A stretch of DNA of 17,352 nucleotides from CAZJBP01 sp964544115. Its GTDB lineage: Bacteria > Verrucomicrobiota > Kiritimatiellia > UBA8416 > JADHWI01. The notes below the pieces were generated by a model that worked only from the letters and a program-made list of their open reading frames with translations, was not told the DNA's origin and did not search any database. Where the stretch lies: the NCBI GenBank assembly GCA_964544115.1, contig CAZJBP010000078.1, forward strand, positions 1 through 17,352, read 5' to 3'. Position 1 is the first letter of the stretch, and each line of letters begins with the position of its first letter. A program made the position numbers and the translations under genes. This document shows, one piece after another, positions 1-8,150 of the stretch.

Positions 1-1199
1 AGGGCGGCATCGACGCGCTCCTGAAGCAGCACGTGCTGCGCATGAACGAGTTCGTCAAGAAGAACGGCAAGAAGACGATCTACTGGGGCGGCTACCAGGG
101 CCCCCCGCAGGATCCCGAGCTGAAGGACTGCATCGTCTACTCGTGGTACGTAGGCGCGCAGGACGCGCTGGACAAGGGCATGACGATCATCACGGTGCCG
201 TGGGAGATCAAGGTGCCGGCTGAAAAGTGGAACATCTACAGCTGCAACAACGAGATGCTCAAGCGCGGGGACAGCGTGCTCGGCGGCTGCCGCGTGGCCT
301 GGGAGCAGCCCGCGGAGCAGTACGTTATGGGCTGCGTGTATGAGAGCGCATTCCGGCAGGAAGGCACGTGGGCGGTGGACAGCACGGCCACGGCCGACAT
401 CAACGAGCTGAAGGGACGCGAAAAGGTCTGCATCGATCGCATGCGCAAGATCGCGGCACCGGTGCAGATCCAGGCCGACGGCGTCATCACCAACGCGACG
501 GGCGGCTTCCAGGGGTATGAGTACAAGGATGTGCTGAAGATCACGCTGAACGCGGACGTGCCCGCCGGCTGCACGATCCACTACACGACGGACGCATCCG
601 AGCCGACCGTGAAGTCCCCGCGGTACACCGAGCCCCTGAACCTGACCGGCGACCTGCGGTTCCGCACGGCGATGTTCGACAAGGACGGCGAACTCGTGGG
701 CGGCTACACGTTTGCCCCCAAGTACTACTGGAAGAGCTTCGAGCAGAACCTGACCACCGGCAAACCGGTGCAATCGTCAGGTGGCAAGAATCCCTCGGAA
801 ATGCCCGACCTGGCGGCCGACGGCTGGGTCCACCTCGCCAAGTACTGGGGCACCATCCCGGCCCCGCAGTGGTGGCAGGTCGACCTCCAGAAGGAAGTCG
901 AATTGGGCAGTGTTCGCGTGTTCCCCTACTGGGACGGCATGCGCTACTACCAGTACACGGTCTCCGTCGGCACCGACACGAATCACTTGACCGTGGTCGG
1001 GGACGCCAGCAAGAACACCACGCCGGAATCGGACCAGGGCCGGCTGTATGAGTTCGCCCCGACGAAGGCGCGCTACATCCGGGTGAACATGCTGAAGAAC
1101 AGCGACAACCAGGCGGTGCACCTGGTCGAGGTGCGGGCGTACGAGGCGGGCAAGTCGGTCGAACTGCCCGCGCCGCCGCCCCTCGCTCCGGTGAAGTAA
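1..1199 (+). CDS. GH20 family beta-N-acetylhexosaminidase, copy 1 (5' truncated)
   Basis: This is the C-terminal half of a GH20 glycosidase; the family removes terminal beta-linked GlcNAc or GalNAc. The frame is open from base 3 and starts with G-G-I-D-A-L-L-K-Q-H-V, which aligns with the middle of the other three copies, so the GTG at 33 is not the real start. The signal peptide, GH20b domain and H-x-G-G-D-E motif lie outside the window. What remains is the last part of the barrel (K-K-T-I-Y-W-G-G-Y-Q-G-P-P; P-W-E-I-K-V-P-A-E-K-W), a chitobiase-C-like domain (I-H-Y-T-T-D at about codon 193) and a discoidin domain from about codon 250 (Q-W-W-Q-V-D-L, ending V-H-L-V-E-V-R-A-Y-E). It ends with TAA. 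Export is inferred from the intact paralogues. The discoidin insertion K-N-P-S-E-M-P is shared only with copy 2. Confidence 0.93.
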   Translation, partial: GGIDALLKQHVLRMNEFVKKNGKKTIYWGGYQGPPQDPELKDCIVYSWYVGAQDALDKGMTIITVPWEIKVPAEKWNIYSCNNEMLKRGDSVLGGCRVAWEQPAEQYVMGCVYESAFRQEGTWAVDSTATADINELKGREKVCIDRMRKIAAPVQIQADGVITNATGGFQGYEYKDVLKITLNADVPAGCTIHYTTDASEPTVKSPRYTEPLNLTGDLRFRTAMFDKDGELVGGYTFAPKYYWKSFEQNLTTGKPVQSSGGKNPSEMPDLAADGWVHLAKYWGTIPAPQWWQVDLQKEVELGSVRVFPYWDGMRYYQYTVSVGTDTNHLTVVGDASKNTTPESDQGRLYEFAPTKARYIRVNMLKNSDNQAVHLVEVRAYEAGKSVELPAPPPLAPVK

Positions 1200-1226
1200 C
1201 AAACGCCGGAACACGATGAAGCAGGG

Positions 1227-1255
1227 AGGGGCACCGCGGCTTGCGCGGTGCCCCT
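1227..1255 (+). repeat. 29-nt perfect hairpin between GH20 copies 1 and 2
   Basis: The arm at 1227-1238 (AGGGGCACCGCG) is perfectly complementary to 1244-1255, with a 5-nt loop GCTTG, giving a 12-bp GC-rich stem. It begins 28 bp after the copy 1 stop and ends 26 bp before the copy 2 start. Only a short 'CCCTTT' follows rather than a clear T-tract, so it is a poor classical terminator. It could act as an attenuator or an mRNA-stabilising or processing stem. It is the same length as, and homologous to, the core of the hairpin at 3532-3570. Confidence 0.8.
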
Positions 1256-1267
1256 ACCCTTTGAACG

Positions 1268-1272
1268 AGGAG
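1268..1272 (+). promoter_or_regulatory. Shine-Dalgarno site that fixes the copy 2 start at 1282
   Basis: AGGAG stands 9 nt before the ATG at 1282. The in-frame ATG at 1216 would make translation run through the 1227-1255 hairpin and put 22 residues ahead of the signal peptide, so the downstream start is preferred. Confidence 0.75.
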
Positions 1273-1281
1273 AGAAGAGAA

Positions 1282-3510
1282 ATGAGAACAAAGTTGCGAG
1301 CGAGGACGATGGCCATCGCGTTGACGTGCCTGGGTGTGGCCGTGAACGTTCAGGCCGCAAACACCCTGAATCTCGTGCCGACGCCCAAGACGTGGGAAGC
1401 GACGGGCGGGGATATGCCGCTGACGGCGGGAAGCCGCATCGTCTACACCGACGCGAGCCTGAAGCCGCTGGCCGAGATCTTCTCGCGCGAGCTCCTGGCG
1501 ATCACCACGATCAAGCTGCAGCCGGTTGAAGGCGAGCCCAAGGCCGGGGACATCGTCCTCAAGATCAACCCCAAGCTCCGCGCCGACAACGAGATCATCG
1601 CGGTGCAGAACCGCGAGGTCGTCAAGACGCGCGACTTCGCCCACACGATCAACGTGTCCGACACGTGCGTCGTGGAAGGCTGGGACTACCGGGCCGTCTG
1701 CGAAGGCACGGCGACGCTGCTGCAGGCGCTGACCTGCCAGGACGGCAAGGCCGCCCTGCCCAAGATGAAGATCAAGGACTGGCCGTTTGCCGACTACACC
1801 GGCTTCATGCTCGACTGCGCCCGCCAGGATGTGCCGCTCCACGCGCTCAAGACCTTCGTCATCTCGTGCCGCTTCTGGAAGGTGCGCTACCTCCACCTGC
1901 ATCTGGCCGACGAGAGCACCCTGATGTTCCCCCTGCGCAAGTGGCCCGAGGCCAACCGGTACAACGCCGCGATCAACAACGGCGACAAGCCGAAGGTCTG
2001 GGACCGCAACGAGCTGATCAAACTCGTTGCCTTCGCCGCCGCGCGCGGCGTGGCGCTCGTGCCCGAGTTCGAGACGCCCGGCCACTGCGGTGGCTACCAG
2101 TGCGCGATGCTGCCGGCGCTGGGCGACCACAACCTGCGGATGATGGACATCGCCAACGACAGCATCTACCCGAACCTGGAGGAGGTCATCAACGACATGT
2201 GCAGCGTCTTCACGAACTCCCCCTACTTCCACATCGGCGGGGACGAGATCGAGCTGGACCGCTTTAAGAAGGCTCCCCACGTGCCCGTGTACCTAAAGGA
2301 ACACGGCATGCGGGAGATCGACAAGGGCGGCATTGACGATCTCCTCGCCCAGCACGTGCTGCGGCTGAACGAGTTCATCAAGAAGAACGGCAAGAAGACG
2401 ATCTTCTGGGGCGGCTACCAGGGACCGCCGCAGATCCCGGCGCTGAAGGACTGCATCTCCTATTCGTGGCACTCGGGCGCCCGCCAGGCGCAGGACGCGG
2501 GCATGACCACCATCACCGTGCCGTGGGAGATCAAGGTGCCGGCGGAAAAGTGGAACATTTTCAGCTCCAACAAAGACATGCTCAAGCGGACCGACAGCGT
2601 GCTGGGCGCCTGCCGCGTGGCCTGGGAGCAGAGCGCGGAAGCCTACGTCAACGGCTGCGTGTACGAAAGCGCGTTCCGGCAGGAAGGCAGCTGGGCGGTG
2701 GACAGCACCGAGACGGCCGACATCCAGGAGCTGAAGGCGCGAGAGAAAGTCTGCATCGCGCGGATGCGCCAGATCGCCGCGCCGATCCAGTTCCACGCGG
2801 AGGGCGCCATCACCAACGCGCCCTCGGGCTTCCAGGGCTTCGAGTACCAGGACAGCCTGACGGTGGCGCTGACCGCGAACCTGCCGGCCGGCTGCGTAAT
2901 TCACTACACGACGGACGGCGCCGAGCCCAGCGTCAAGACGCCGAAGTACACCGAGCCGCTTAAACTGTCCGGTGCGCTGCGGTTTCGCGCGGCGATCTTC
3001 GACTCCGACGGCGAACTCGTCGGCGGCTACGTGTTCGCCCCGAAGTACCACTGGAAGGGCTTTGAGCAGAACCTGACCACCGGCAAGCCGATCGAATCCT
3101 CCGGCGGAAAGAACCCCAACGAAAGGCCGGAGAACGCAGCCGACGGCTGGGTCAGCATCGAGAAGTTCTGGGGCACCACCCCCGCACCCCAGTGGTGGCA
3201 GGTGGATCTGCAGGGCGAATACACCCTCGACCGAGTCCGCGTCTTTCCCTACTGGGATGGCGTCCGGTACTACCAGTACACCGTGTCGGTCGGCACGGAC
3301 ACCAACCACCTCGTCCAGGTGGTGGATGCGTCCGGCAACACCACGCCGGAAACGGACCAGGGCCGGATGTATACCTTCTCCCCGACCCCCGCGCGCTTCG
3401 TCCGCGTGAACGTCCTCAAGAACAGCGACAACCGGGCGGTGCACCTGGTGGAAGTGCGGGCGTACGAGGCGGGCAAGACGGTGCCGCTGAACGTCGTGCC
3501 GGACAACTAG
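1282..3510 (+). CDS. Secreted GH20 beta-N-acetylhexosaminidase with discoidin domain, copy 2
   Basis: A 742-residue enzyme expected to release terminal beta-GlcNAc/GalNAc outside the cytoplasm. Residues 1-25 form a signal peptide (basic start, hydrophobic A-I-A-L-T-C-L-G-V-A-V, then V-Q-A before the mature A-N-T). The GH20b-like domain runs from about 27 to 150 and the barrel from about 165 to 510. Substrate-binding Arg appears in D-C-A-R-Q (family motif D-x-x-R-H), P-E-F-E-T-P-G-H matches the family motif, and H317-I-G-G-D321-E322 carries the catalytic Asp-Glu pair used for substrate-assisted catalysis. A chitobiase-C-like domain (about 520-590; I-H-Y-T-T-D-G) and a discoidin domain (about 597-735; Q-W-W-Q-V-D-L) follow, the latter likely a glycan-binding module. 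Where many GH20 enzymes have W-x-E after the catalytic pair, this has W-G-G. The exact substrate cannot be read from the sequence. Confidence 0.95.
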   Translation: MRTKLRARTMAIALTCLGVAVNVQAANTLNLVPTPKTWEATGGDMPLTAGSRIVYTDASLKPLAEIFSRELLAITTIKLQPVEGEPKAGDIVLKINPKLRADNEIIAVQNREVVKTRDFAHTINVSDTCVVEGWDYRAVCEGTATLLQALTCQDGKAALPKMKIKDWPFADYTGFMLDCARQDVPLHALKTFVISCRFWKVRYLHLHLADESTLMFPLRKWPEANRYNAAINNGDKPKVWDRNELIKLVAFAAARGVALVPEFETPGHCGGYQCAMLPALGDHNLRMMDIANDSIYPNLEEVINDMCSVFTNSPYFHIGGDEIELDRFKKAPHVPVYLKEHGMREIDKGGIDDLLAQHVLRLNEFIKKNGKKTIFWGGYQGPPQIPALKDCISYSWHSGARQAQDAGMTTITVPWEIKVPAEKWNIFSSNKDMLKRTDSVLGACRVAWEQSAEAYVNGCVYESAFRQEGSWAVDSTETADIQELKAREKVCIARMRQIAAPIQFHAEGAITNAPSGFQGFEYQDSLTVALTANLPAGCVIHYTTDGAEPSVKTPKYTEPLKLSGALRFRAAIFDSDGELVGGYVFAPKYHWKGFEQNLTTGKPIESSGGKNPNERPENAADGWVSIEKFWGTTPAPQWWQVDLQGEYTLDRVRVFPYWDGVRYYQYTVSVGTDTNHLVQVVDASGNTTPETDQGRMYTFSPTPARFVRVNVLKNSDNRAVHLVEVRAYEAGKTVPLNVVPDN

Positions 3511-3531
3511 CCGACTTCGAATCAGGACGGA

Positions 3532-3570
3532 AATAAAGGGGGGCCGCGCCTTGCACGGCCCCCCTTTATT
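3532..3570 (+). terminator. Strong bidirectional-type terminator hairpin after GH20 copy 2
   Basis: AATAAAGGGGGGCCG (3532-3546) is perfectly complementary to 3556-3570, a 15-bp stem with a 9-nt loop containing CTTGC. The A/T-rich stem base (AATAAA...TTTATT) gives T-rich 3' ends on both strands, typical of intrinsic terminators. It starts 22 bp after the copy 2 stop and probably separates copies 1-2 from copies 3-4 plus GH95. Its central 29 nt (3537-3565) are homologous to the 1227-1255 hairpin. Confidence 0.8.
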
Positions 3571-3606
3571 GTCTAAAGTTCGACGCTTCGCCTGAAACGC
3601 GCATGC

Positions 3607-3612
3607 GGGGAG
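3607..3612 (+). promoter_or_regulatory. Shine-Dalgarno site for the GTG start of GH20 copy 3
   Basis: GGGGAG lies 7 nt before the GTG at 3620. It supports GTG rather than a later codon, because the signal peptide begins directly there. The nearby ATG at 3603 is in another frame and reaches a stop within a few codons. Confidence 0.65.
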
Positions 3613-3619
3613 AGTCAAC

Positions 3620-5857
3620 GTGATCGGCAAGACCGCTTGGATAGCATTGGCGCTCATGTTCATGGCGGGAGTCTGCGGCCCGGGCCCGGCGGCGCAGGCT
3701 GCCGATAAGCTCAACTTCCTGCCCACGCCCAAGAGCGTCAAAGTCCTCGAGGGCGAGATGCCGCTGACGGCCGAGACCCGGATCGTGGCCACGGATCCGA
3801 GCCTGATGCCGCTGGCCGAGATCTTCTCGCGGGAGCTTCTGGCGCTGACGACCATCAAGATGCAGCCGGTCCAGGCCGACGCGGCGACGGCCAAGGCCGG
3901 CGACGTCGTCCTCAAAATCAACGCGAAGCTCCGAGCGGACAACGACATCACCGCGCTGCAGAACCGCAAGGTCGTCAAGACGCGCGACTATGCCCACACG
4001 ATCGACGTCTCCGACACGTGCGTGGTCGAAGGCTGGGACTACCGGGCCGTCTGCGAAGGCACGGCAACACTCCTCCAGGCCGTGAAGGCCCAGAAGGGCA
4101 AAGCCTCGCTCCCCAAGATGAAGATCAAGGACTGGCCCTTTGCGGACTACGTCGGCTGGATGTTCGACTGCGCCCGGCAGGACGTGCCGATTCACGCGCT
4201 CCGGAGCATCGTGGAATCCATGCGCTTCTGGAAATGCCGGTACCTGCACCTGCACCTGTCGGATGAGAGCGCCTTCATGTTCCCGCTGAGGAAGTGGCCC
4301 GAGGCCTCCAAGTTCAACGGCGCGATCAACAACGGCGACGGCGGCAAGGTCTGGGACCGGGACGAGCTGATCCAGCTGGTTGCGTTCGCCGACGCCTGCG
4401 GCGTGACGATCGTGCCGGAGCTTGAAACCCCCGGGCACTGCGGCGCTTACCAGGCCGCGCTGGGCGACAAGCTGGGCGACTGCAACCTGCGGATGATGGA
4501 TATCGCCAACGACAGCATCTACCCGAACCTGGAAGAGATCATCAACGACATGTGCGACGTCTTCCAGAGCACGCCGTTCTTCCACATCGGCGGCGACGAG
4601 ATCGAGCTCGACCGGCTGAAGTCCGCGCCCCACACGGCGACGTACCTCAAGGACCACAACATGCCCGACGTGAACAACGGCGGCATGGAGGCCCTCCTGA
4701 AGCAGCACGTGTTGCGCCTGAACGAGTTCATCAAGAAGCGCGGCAAGAAGACTCTCTACTGGGGCGGCTACCAGGGCCCGCCCCAGGATCGCGACATGAA
4801 CGACTGCATCGTCTACTCCTGGTACCGCGGCGCGCGGGAGGCGCAGGACAACGGCTTCACCACGATCACCGTGCCGTGGGACATCATCGTCCCGTGGGAG
4901 AAGTGGAACATCTACAGCAGCAACCAGGACACACTCAAGCGGACCGACAGCGTGCTGGGCGGCTGCCGCGTCGCCTGGGAATGCAGCGCCGAGTCGTACG
5001 TCATCGGCACGATGTTCGAAGGCTTTTTCCAGGAGGGCAAGTGGGCGGTGGACAGCACGGCCACAACGGAGATGCCCGAGATCCGGGCGCGTGAGGCGGC
5101 GTGCGTCAAGCAGCTGCGCAGGATCGTGACGCCGGTGCAGTTCAAGGCCGAGGGTGCGATCACCAACGCCCCAGCGGGCTACGAGGGCTTCGAGTACAGC
5201 GGCACGCTCAAGGTCACGCTGGTCGCGGACGTGCCCGCCGGCTGCACGATCCACTACACGACCGACGGAACCGCGCCCGGCGTCAAGACGCCGCGCTACA
5301 CCGAGCCGCTGAGCCTGACTGGCGGCCTGCGGCTGCGCGCGGCCCTGTTCGACGACCGCGGCGAGCTGGTCGGCGGCTATTCGTTCGCCCCCAAGTACCA
5401 CTGGCGAGGGTTCGAGCAGAACCTGACCACCGGCAAGCCGGTCGCCTGCTCCTCCGGCGAGAACGCGGACGCGGCGGTGGACGGCTGGGTGGATATCGCC
5501 AAGTACTGGGGCACCATCCCGGCTCCGCAATGGTGGCAGGTGGACCTGCAGAAAGAATACACTTTGGCGAGCGTTCGGATCTTCCCCTTCTGGGACGGCA
5601 TGCGCTACTATCAGTACACGGTTTCGGTGGGGACCGATACGAACCACCTGACCCAGGTGGTCGACGCCTCCGGCAACGCGACGCCGGAGACCGACCAGGG
5701 CAGGATGCACACGTTCGCCCCCACGAAGGCGCGCTACATCCGGGTGAACATGCTGAAGAACAGCGACAACCCGGCGGTGCACCTGGTCGAGGTGCGGGCG
5801 TACGAGGCGGCGAAGACCGTGCCGCTGGCGGTGCCGCCCGCGACACCCGCCCCATAG
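3620..5857 (+). CDS. Secreted GH20 beta-N-acetylhexosaminidase with discoidin domain, copy 3
   Basis: A 745-residue paralogue of copies 2 and 4, starting at GTG. The signal peptide ends at A-Q-A27 before A-D-K. Its C19 is not in a proper lipobox, so a soluble secreted protein is likelier than a lipoprotein. A GH20b-like domain spans about 29-155. The barrel has D-C-A-R-Q, P-E-L-E-T-P-G-H and H-I-G-G-D326-E327, the family's catalytic pair. A chitobiase-C-like domain (I-H-Y-T-T-D-G-T) and a discoidin domain complete it. Copy-specific features are Q-P-V-Q-A-D-A-A-T-A-K in GH20b, G-T-M-F-E-G-F-F-Q-E-G where the others have G-C-V-Y-E-S-x-x-R-Q-E-G, P-W-E-K-W (as in copy 4), and a short discoidin loop. 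These could alter linkage or aglycone preference. No terminator is seen before copy 4, so 3, 4 and GH95 may be co-transcribed. Confidence 0.95.
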   Translation: MIGKTAWIALALMFMAGVCGPGPAAQAADKLNFLPTPKSVKVLEGEMPLTAETRIVATDPSLMPLAEIFSRELLALTTIKMQPVQADAATAKAGDVVLKINAKLRADNDITALQNRKVVKTRDYAHTIDVSDTCVVEGWDYRAVCEGTATLLQAVKAQKGKASLPKMKIKDWPFADYVGWMFDCARQDVPIHALRSIVESMRFWKCRYLHLHLSDESAFMFPLRKWPEASKFNGAINNGDGGKVWDRDELIQLVAFADACGVTIVPELETPGHCGAYQAALGDKLGDCNLRMMDIANDSIYPNLEEIINDMCDVFQSTPFFHIGGDEIELDRLKSAPHTATYLKDHNMPDVNNGGMEALLKQHVLRLNEFIKKRGKKTLYWGGYQGPPQDRDMNDCIVYSWYRGAREAQDNGFTTITVPWDIIVPWEKWNIYSSNQDTLKRTDSVLGGCRVAWECSAESYVIGTMFEGFFQEGKWAVDSTATTEMPEIRAREAACVKQLRRIVTPVQFKAEGAITNAPAGYEGFEYSGTLKVTLVADVPAGCTIHYTTDGTAPGVKTPRYTEPLSLTGGLRLRAALFDDRGELVGGYSFAPKYHWRGFEQNLTTGKPVACSSGENADAAVDGWVDIAKYWGTIPAPQWWQVDLQKEYTLASVRIFPFWDGMRYYQYTVSVGTDTNHLTQVVDASGNATPETDQGRMHTFAPTKARYIRVNMLKNSDNPAVHLVEVRAYEAAKTVPLAVPPATPAP

Positions 5858-5902
5858 GGATGCGGCGGCGGGGGCAGAGGGTTCAGGCATTACAAAAGAG
5901 AG

Positions 5903-5908
5903 AGGGAG
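5903..5908 (+). promoter_or_regulatory. Purine-rich ribosome binding site of GH20 copy 4
   Basis: AGGGAG within a longer purine tract (about 5896-5912) lies 4 nt before the ATG at 5913. The 55-bp gap after copy 3 holds no hairpin or clear promoter, which fits co-transcription with copy 3. Confidence 0.6.
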
Positions 5909-5912
5909 AAAG

Positions 5913-8141
5913 ATGATCCGAAGAACGAGTCGTATGGTAGTGGCGTTGTTTGTCATTCTCGCGGCCGGCGGCATGGCCGCCCGCTCGAATGCGGCTGAGA
6001 AGCTCAACCTCATTCCCACGCCCAAGGTGGTGAAGCAGGGCGAGGGCGAGATGCCCCTCACGGCCGAAGGCCGCATCGTCTATACTGATGCGAAGCTGAA
6101 GCCGCTGGCAGGGATCTTCTCGCGCGAAATCCTGGCGATCACGGCGATCAAGCTGCAGCCCGTGGAAGGCGAGCCGAAGGCCGGCGACATCGTCCTCAAG
6201 ATCAATCCCAAGCTCCGCGCCGACAACGACATCGTTGCGGTGCAGAACCGCGAGGTCGTCAAGACCCGCGACTTCGCCCACACGATCAGCGTGTCGGACA
6301 CCTGCGTCGTCGAAGGCTGGGACTACCGCGCCGTCTGCGAAGGCACAGCGACGCTCCTGCAGGCGCTGAAGTTCAAGGACGGCAAAGCCGCACTGCCGAA
6401 GATGGAGATCAAGGACTGGCCGTTCGCCGACTTCACCGGCTTCATGATGGACTGCGCCCGCCAAGACGTGCCGATTCACGCGGTCAAGAGCATGGTCGTG
6501 AGCATGCGCTTCTACAAGGTGCGCTACCTGCACCTGCACTTCACGGACGACAGCGCCATTCTCTTCCCGCTGCGCAAGTGGCCGGATTGCGGCAAGTTCA
6601 ACGGCGGGATCAACAACGGCGACACGCCAAAGGTCTGGGACCGGGACGAACTGATGAAGCTCGTGGCGTTTGCCGACGCCCGCGGCGTGACGCTCGTGCC
6701 GGAGCTTGAAACCCCCGGGCACTGCGGCGGCTACCAGGCCGCGCTGGGCGTTCTGGGCGACCCCGGCCTGCGCATGATGGACATTGCCAACGACAGCATC
6801 TATCCGCACCTGGAAGAAATCATCAACGACATGTGCGATGTCTTCCAGAGCTCGCCCTACTTCCACATCGGCGGCGATGAGATCCAGACCGAGATCATGC
6901 GCGACGCCCCCCACGTCGCGAAGTACCTGAAGGATCACAACATGCCGGATGTGGCCAATGGCGGCATGGATGCCCTCCTGAAACAGCACGTGCTGCGCCT
7001 GAACGAGTTCATCAAGAAGCGCGGCAAGAAGACCATCTACTGGGGCGGCTACCAGGGGCCCCCGCTCGACCCCGAGATGAAGGACTGCATCGTCTACTCC
7101 TGGTACCTCGGCGCGCGGGAAGCGCTGGACAAGGGCATGACAATCATCACCGTGCCGTGGGAGATCGTCGGGCCGTGGGAGAAGTGGAACATCTTCAGCT
7201 GCAACAAGGAGATGCTCAACCGCACCGACAGCGTGCTGGGCGGCAGCCGCGTCGCCTGGGAAATCAGCGCCGAGTCGTACGTCAACGGCTGCGTGTACGA
7301 AAGCGGCTACCGGCAGGAAGGCACGTGGGCGCCCGACTGCGCGGCGACGGTGGACCCCGCCGAGATGAAGGCGCGCGATCTGGTCTCCAAGGAGCGGATG
7401 CGCCAGATCGCGGCGCCCGTGCAGATCAAGTGCGAGGGCACAATCACCAACGCGACGGGCGGCTTCCAGGACTTCGAGTACGCGGAGACGCTGACGGTCA
7501 AGATGCTGGCGAACGTTCCCGAGGGGTGCAGCATCCACTACACCACGGACGGAACCGAGCCGAGCGTGAAGACGCCGAAGTACACCGAGCCCCTGACGCT
7601 GTCGGGCGGCCTGCGCCTGCGCGCGGCGATGTTCGACCAGGACGGCGAACTCGTCGGCGGCTACACGTTCGCCCCAAAGTACTACTGGAAGGGCTTCGAG
7701 CAGAATCTGACGACGGGCAAGCCCACGAAGGACTCCCACGGCGAGCACTCGGACTGGGCCGCTGACGGCTGGGTCAACCTCGCCCAGTACTGGGGCACCA
7801 TCCCGGCTCCGCAGTGGTGGCAGGTGGACCTCAAGGAAGAATACACGCTGGACCGGATCCGCGTGTTCCCGTACTGGGACGGCGCCCGCTACTACCAGTA
7901 CACGATCTCGGTGGGGCCGGACACCAACAACCTGACGCAGGTGGTCGACGCCACGGGCAACACCACGCCGGAATCGGATCAGGGCCGGATGCACACGTTC
8001 GCGCCGACGAAGGGCCGCTACATCCGGGTGAACATGCTGAAGAACAGCGACAACCCGGCCGTACACCTGGTCGAAGTCCGCGCCTACGAGGCGGCGAAGA
8101 CCGTGCCGCTGGCGGTTCCGCCGCCGACACCCGACAACTAG
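5913..8141 (+). CDS. Secreted GH20 beta-N-acetylhexosaminidase with discoidin domain, copy 4
   Basis: A 742-residue GH20 enzyme with the array's domain order. The signal peptide ends at S-N-A27 before A-E-K. The GH20b-like domain closely resembles copy 2 (P-V-E-G-E-P-K-A-G-D-I-V-L-K). The barrel carries D-C-A-R-Q, P-E-L-E-T-P-G-H and H-I-G-G-D322-E323. After the catalytic pair it reads I-Q-T-E-I-M instead of I-E-L-D-R in copies 2 and 3, the clearest difference near the active site, and it has G-G-S-R-V-A-W-E-I where the others have Cys. A chitobiase-C-like domain and a discoidin domain (short loop G-E-H-S-D) follow. It ends with TAG, and the GH95 gene starts three codons later in the same frame, so the two are surely co-transcribed and possibly coupled in translation. 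Export is predicted; the precise substrate is unknown. Confidence 0.95.
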   Translation: MIRRTSRMVVALFVILAAGGMAARSNAAEKLNLIPTPKVVKQGEGEMPLTAEGRIVYTDAKLKPLAGIFSREILAITAIKLQPVEGEPKAGDIVLKINPKLRADNDIVAVQNREVVKTRDFAHTISVSDTCVVEGWDYRAVCEGTATLLQALKFKDGKAALPKMEIKDWPFADFTGFMMDCARQDVPIHAVKSMVVSMRFYKVRYLHLHFTDDSAILFPLRKWPDCGKFNGGINNGDTPKVWDRDELMKLVAFADARGVTLVPELETPGHCGGYQAALGVLGDPGLRMMDIANDSIYPHLEEIINDMCDVFQSSPYFHIGGDEIQTEIMRDAPHVAKYLKDHNMPDVANGGMDALLKQHVLRLNEFIKKRGKKTIYWGGYQGPPLDPEMKDCIVYSWYLGAREALDKGMTIITVPWEIVGPWEKWNIFSCNKEMLNRTDSVLGGSRVAWEISAESYVNGCVYESGYRQEGTWAPDCAATVDPAEMKARDLVSKERMRQIAAPVQIKCEGTITNATGGFQDFEYAETLTVKMLANVPEGCSIHYTTDGTEPSVKTPKYTEPLTLSGGLRLRAAMFDQDGELVGGYTFAPKYYWKGFEQNLTTGKPTKDSHGEHSDWAADGWVNLAQYWGTIPAPQWWQVDLKEEYTLDRIRVFPYWDGARYYQYTISVGPDTNNLTQVVDATGNTTPESDQGRMHTFAPTKGRYIRVNMLKNSDNPAVHLVEVRAYEAAKTVPLAVPPPTPDN

Positions 8142-8150
8142 GGCCCGGGC

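Larger units (their letters stand above)
1..8141 (+). repeat. Tandem array of four GH20 paralogues
   Basis: Four genes of the same domain order lie head to tail with starts about 2.3 kb apart (1282, 3620 and 5913; the first copy begins outside the window). By eye they agree at most amino-acid positions and over long DNA stretches. The order GH20b, GH20 barrel, chitobiase-C-like, discoidin is the same in each complete copy. The discoidin loop at K-N-P-S/N-E groups copies 1 and 2, while the C-terminal K-T-V-P-L-A-V-P-P groups copies 3 and 4. The array may continue upstream of the window. Confidence 0.93.

Noticed and set aside
1216..1281. Upstream in-frame ATG at 1216 as the start of GH20 copy 2
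   Set aside because: It would add 22 residues before the signal peptide and place the 1227-1255 hairpin inside the coding region. The ATG at 1282 has a well-spaced AGGAG.
541..2280. 579-codon minus-strand frame across GH20 copies 1 and 2
   Set aside because: It lies entirely antisense to, and between, two well-supported homologous genes and has biased, domain-free composition.
3678..3703. Lipobox in the signal peptide of GH20 copy 3 (Cys at residue 19)
   Set aside because: The residues before the Cys (M-A-G-V-C) do not match the usual L-x-[AG]-C pattern, and a standard cleavage site A-Q-A follows.
1..8141. Array considered as a CRISPR-like or satellite repeat
   Set aside because: The period is about 2.3 kb and each unit is a full gene; there are no short repeats with unique spacers.
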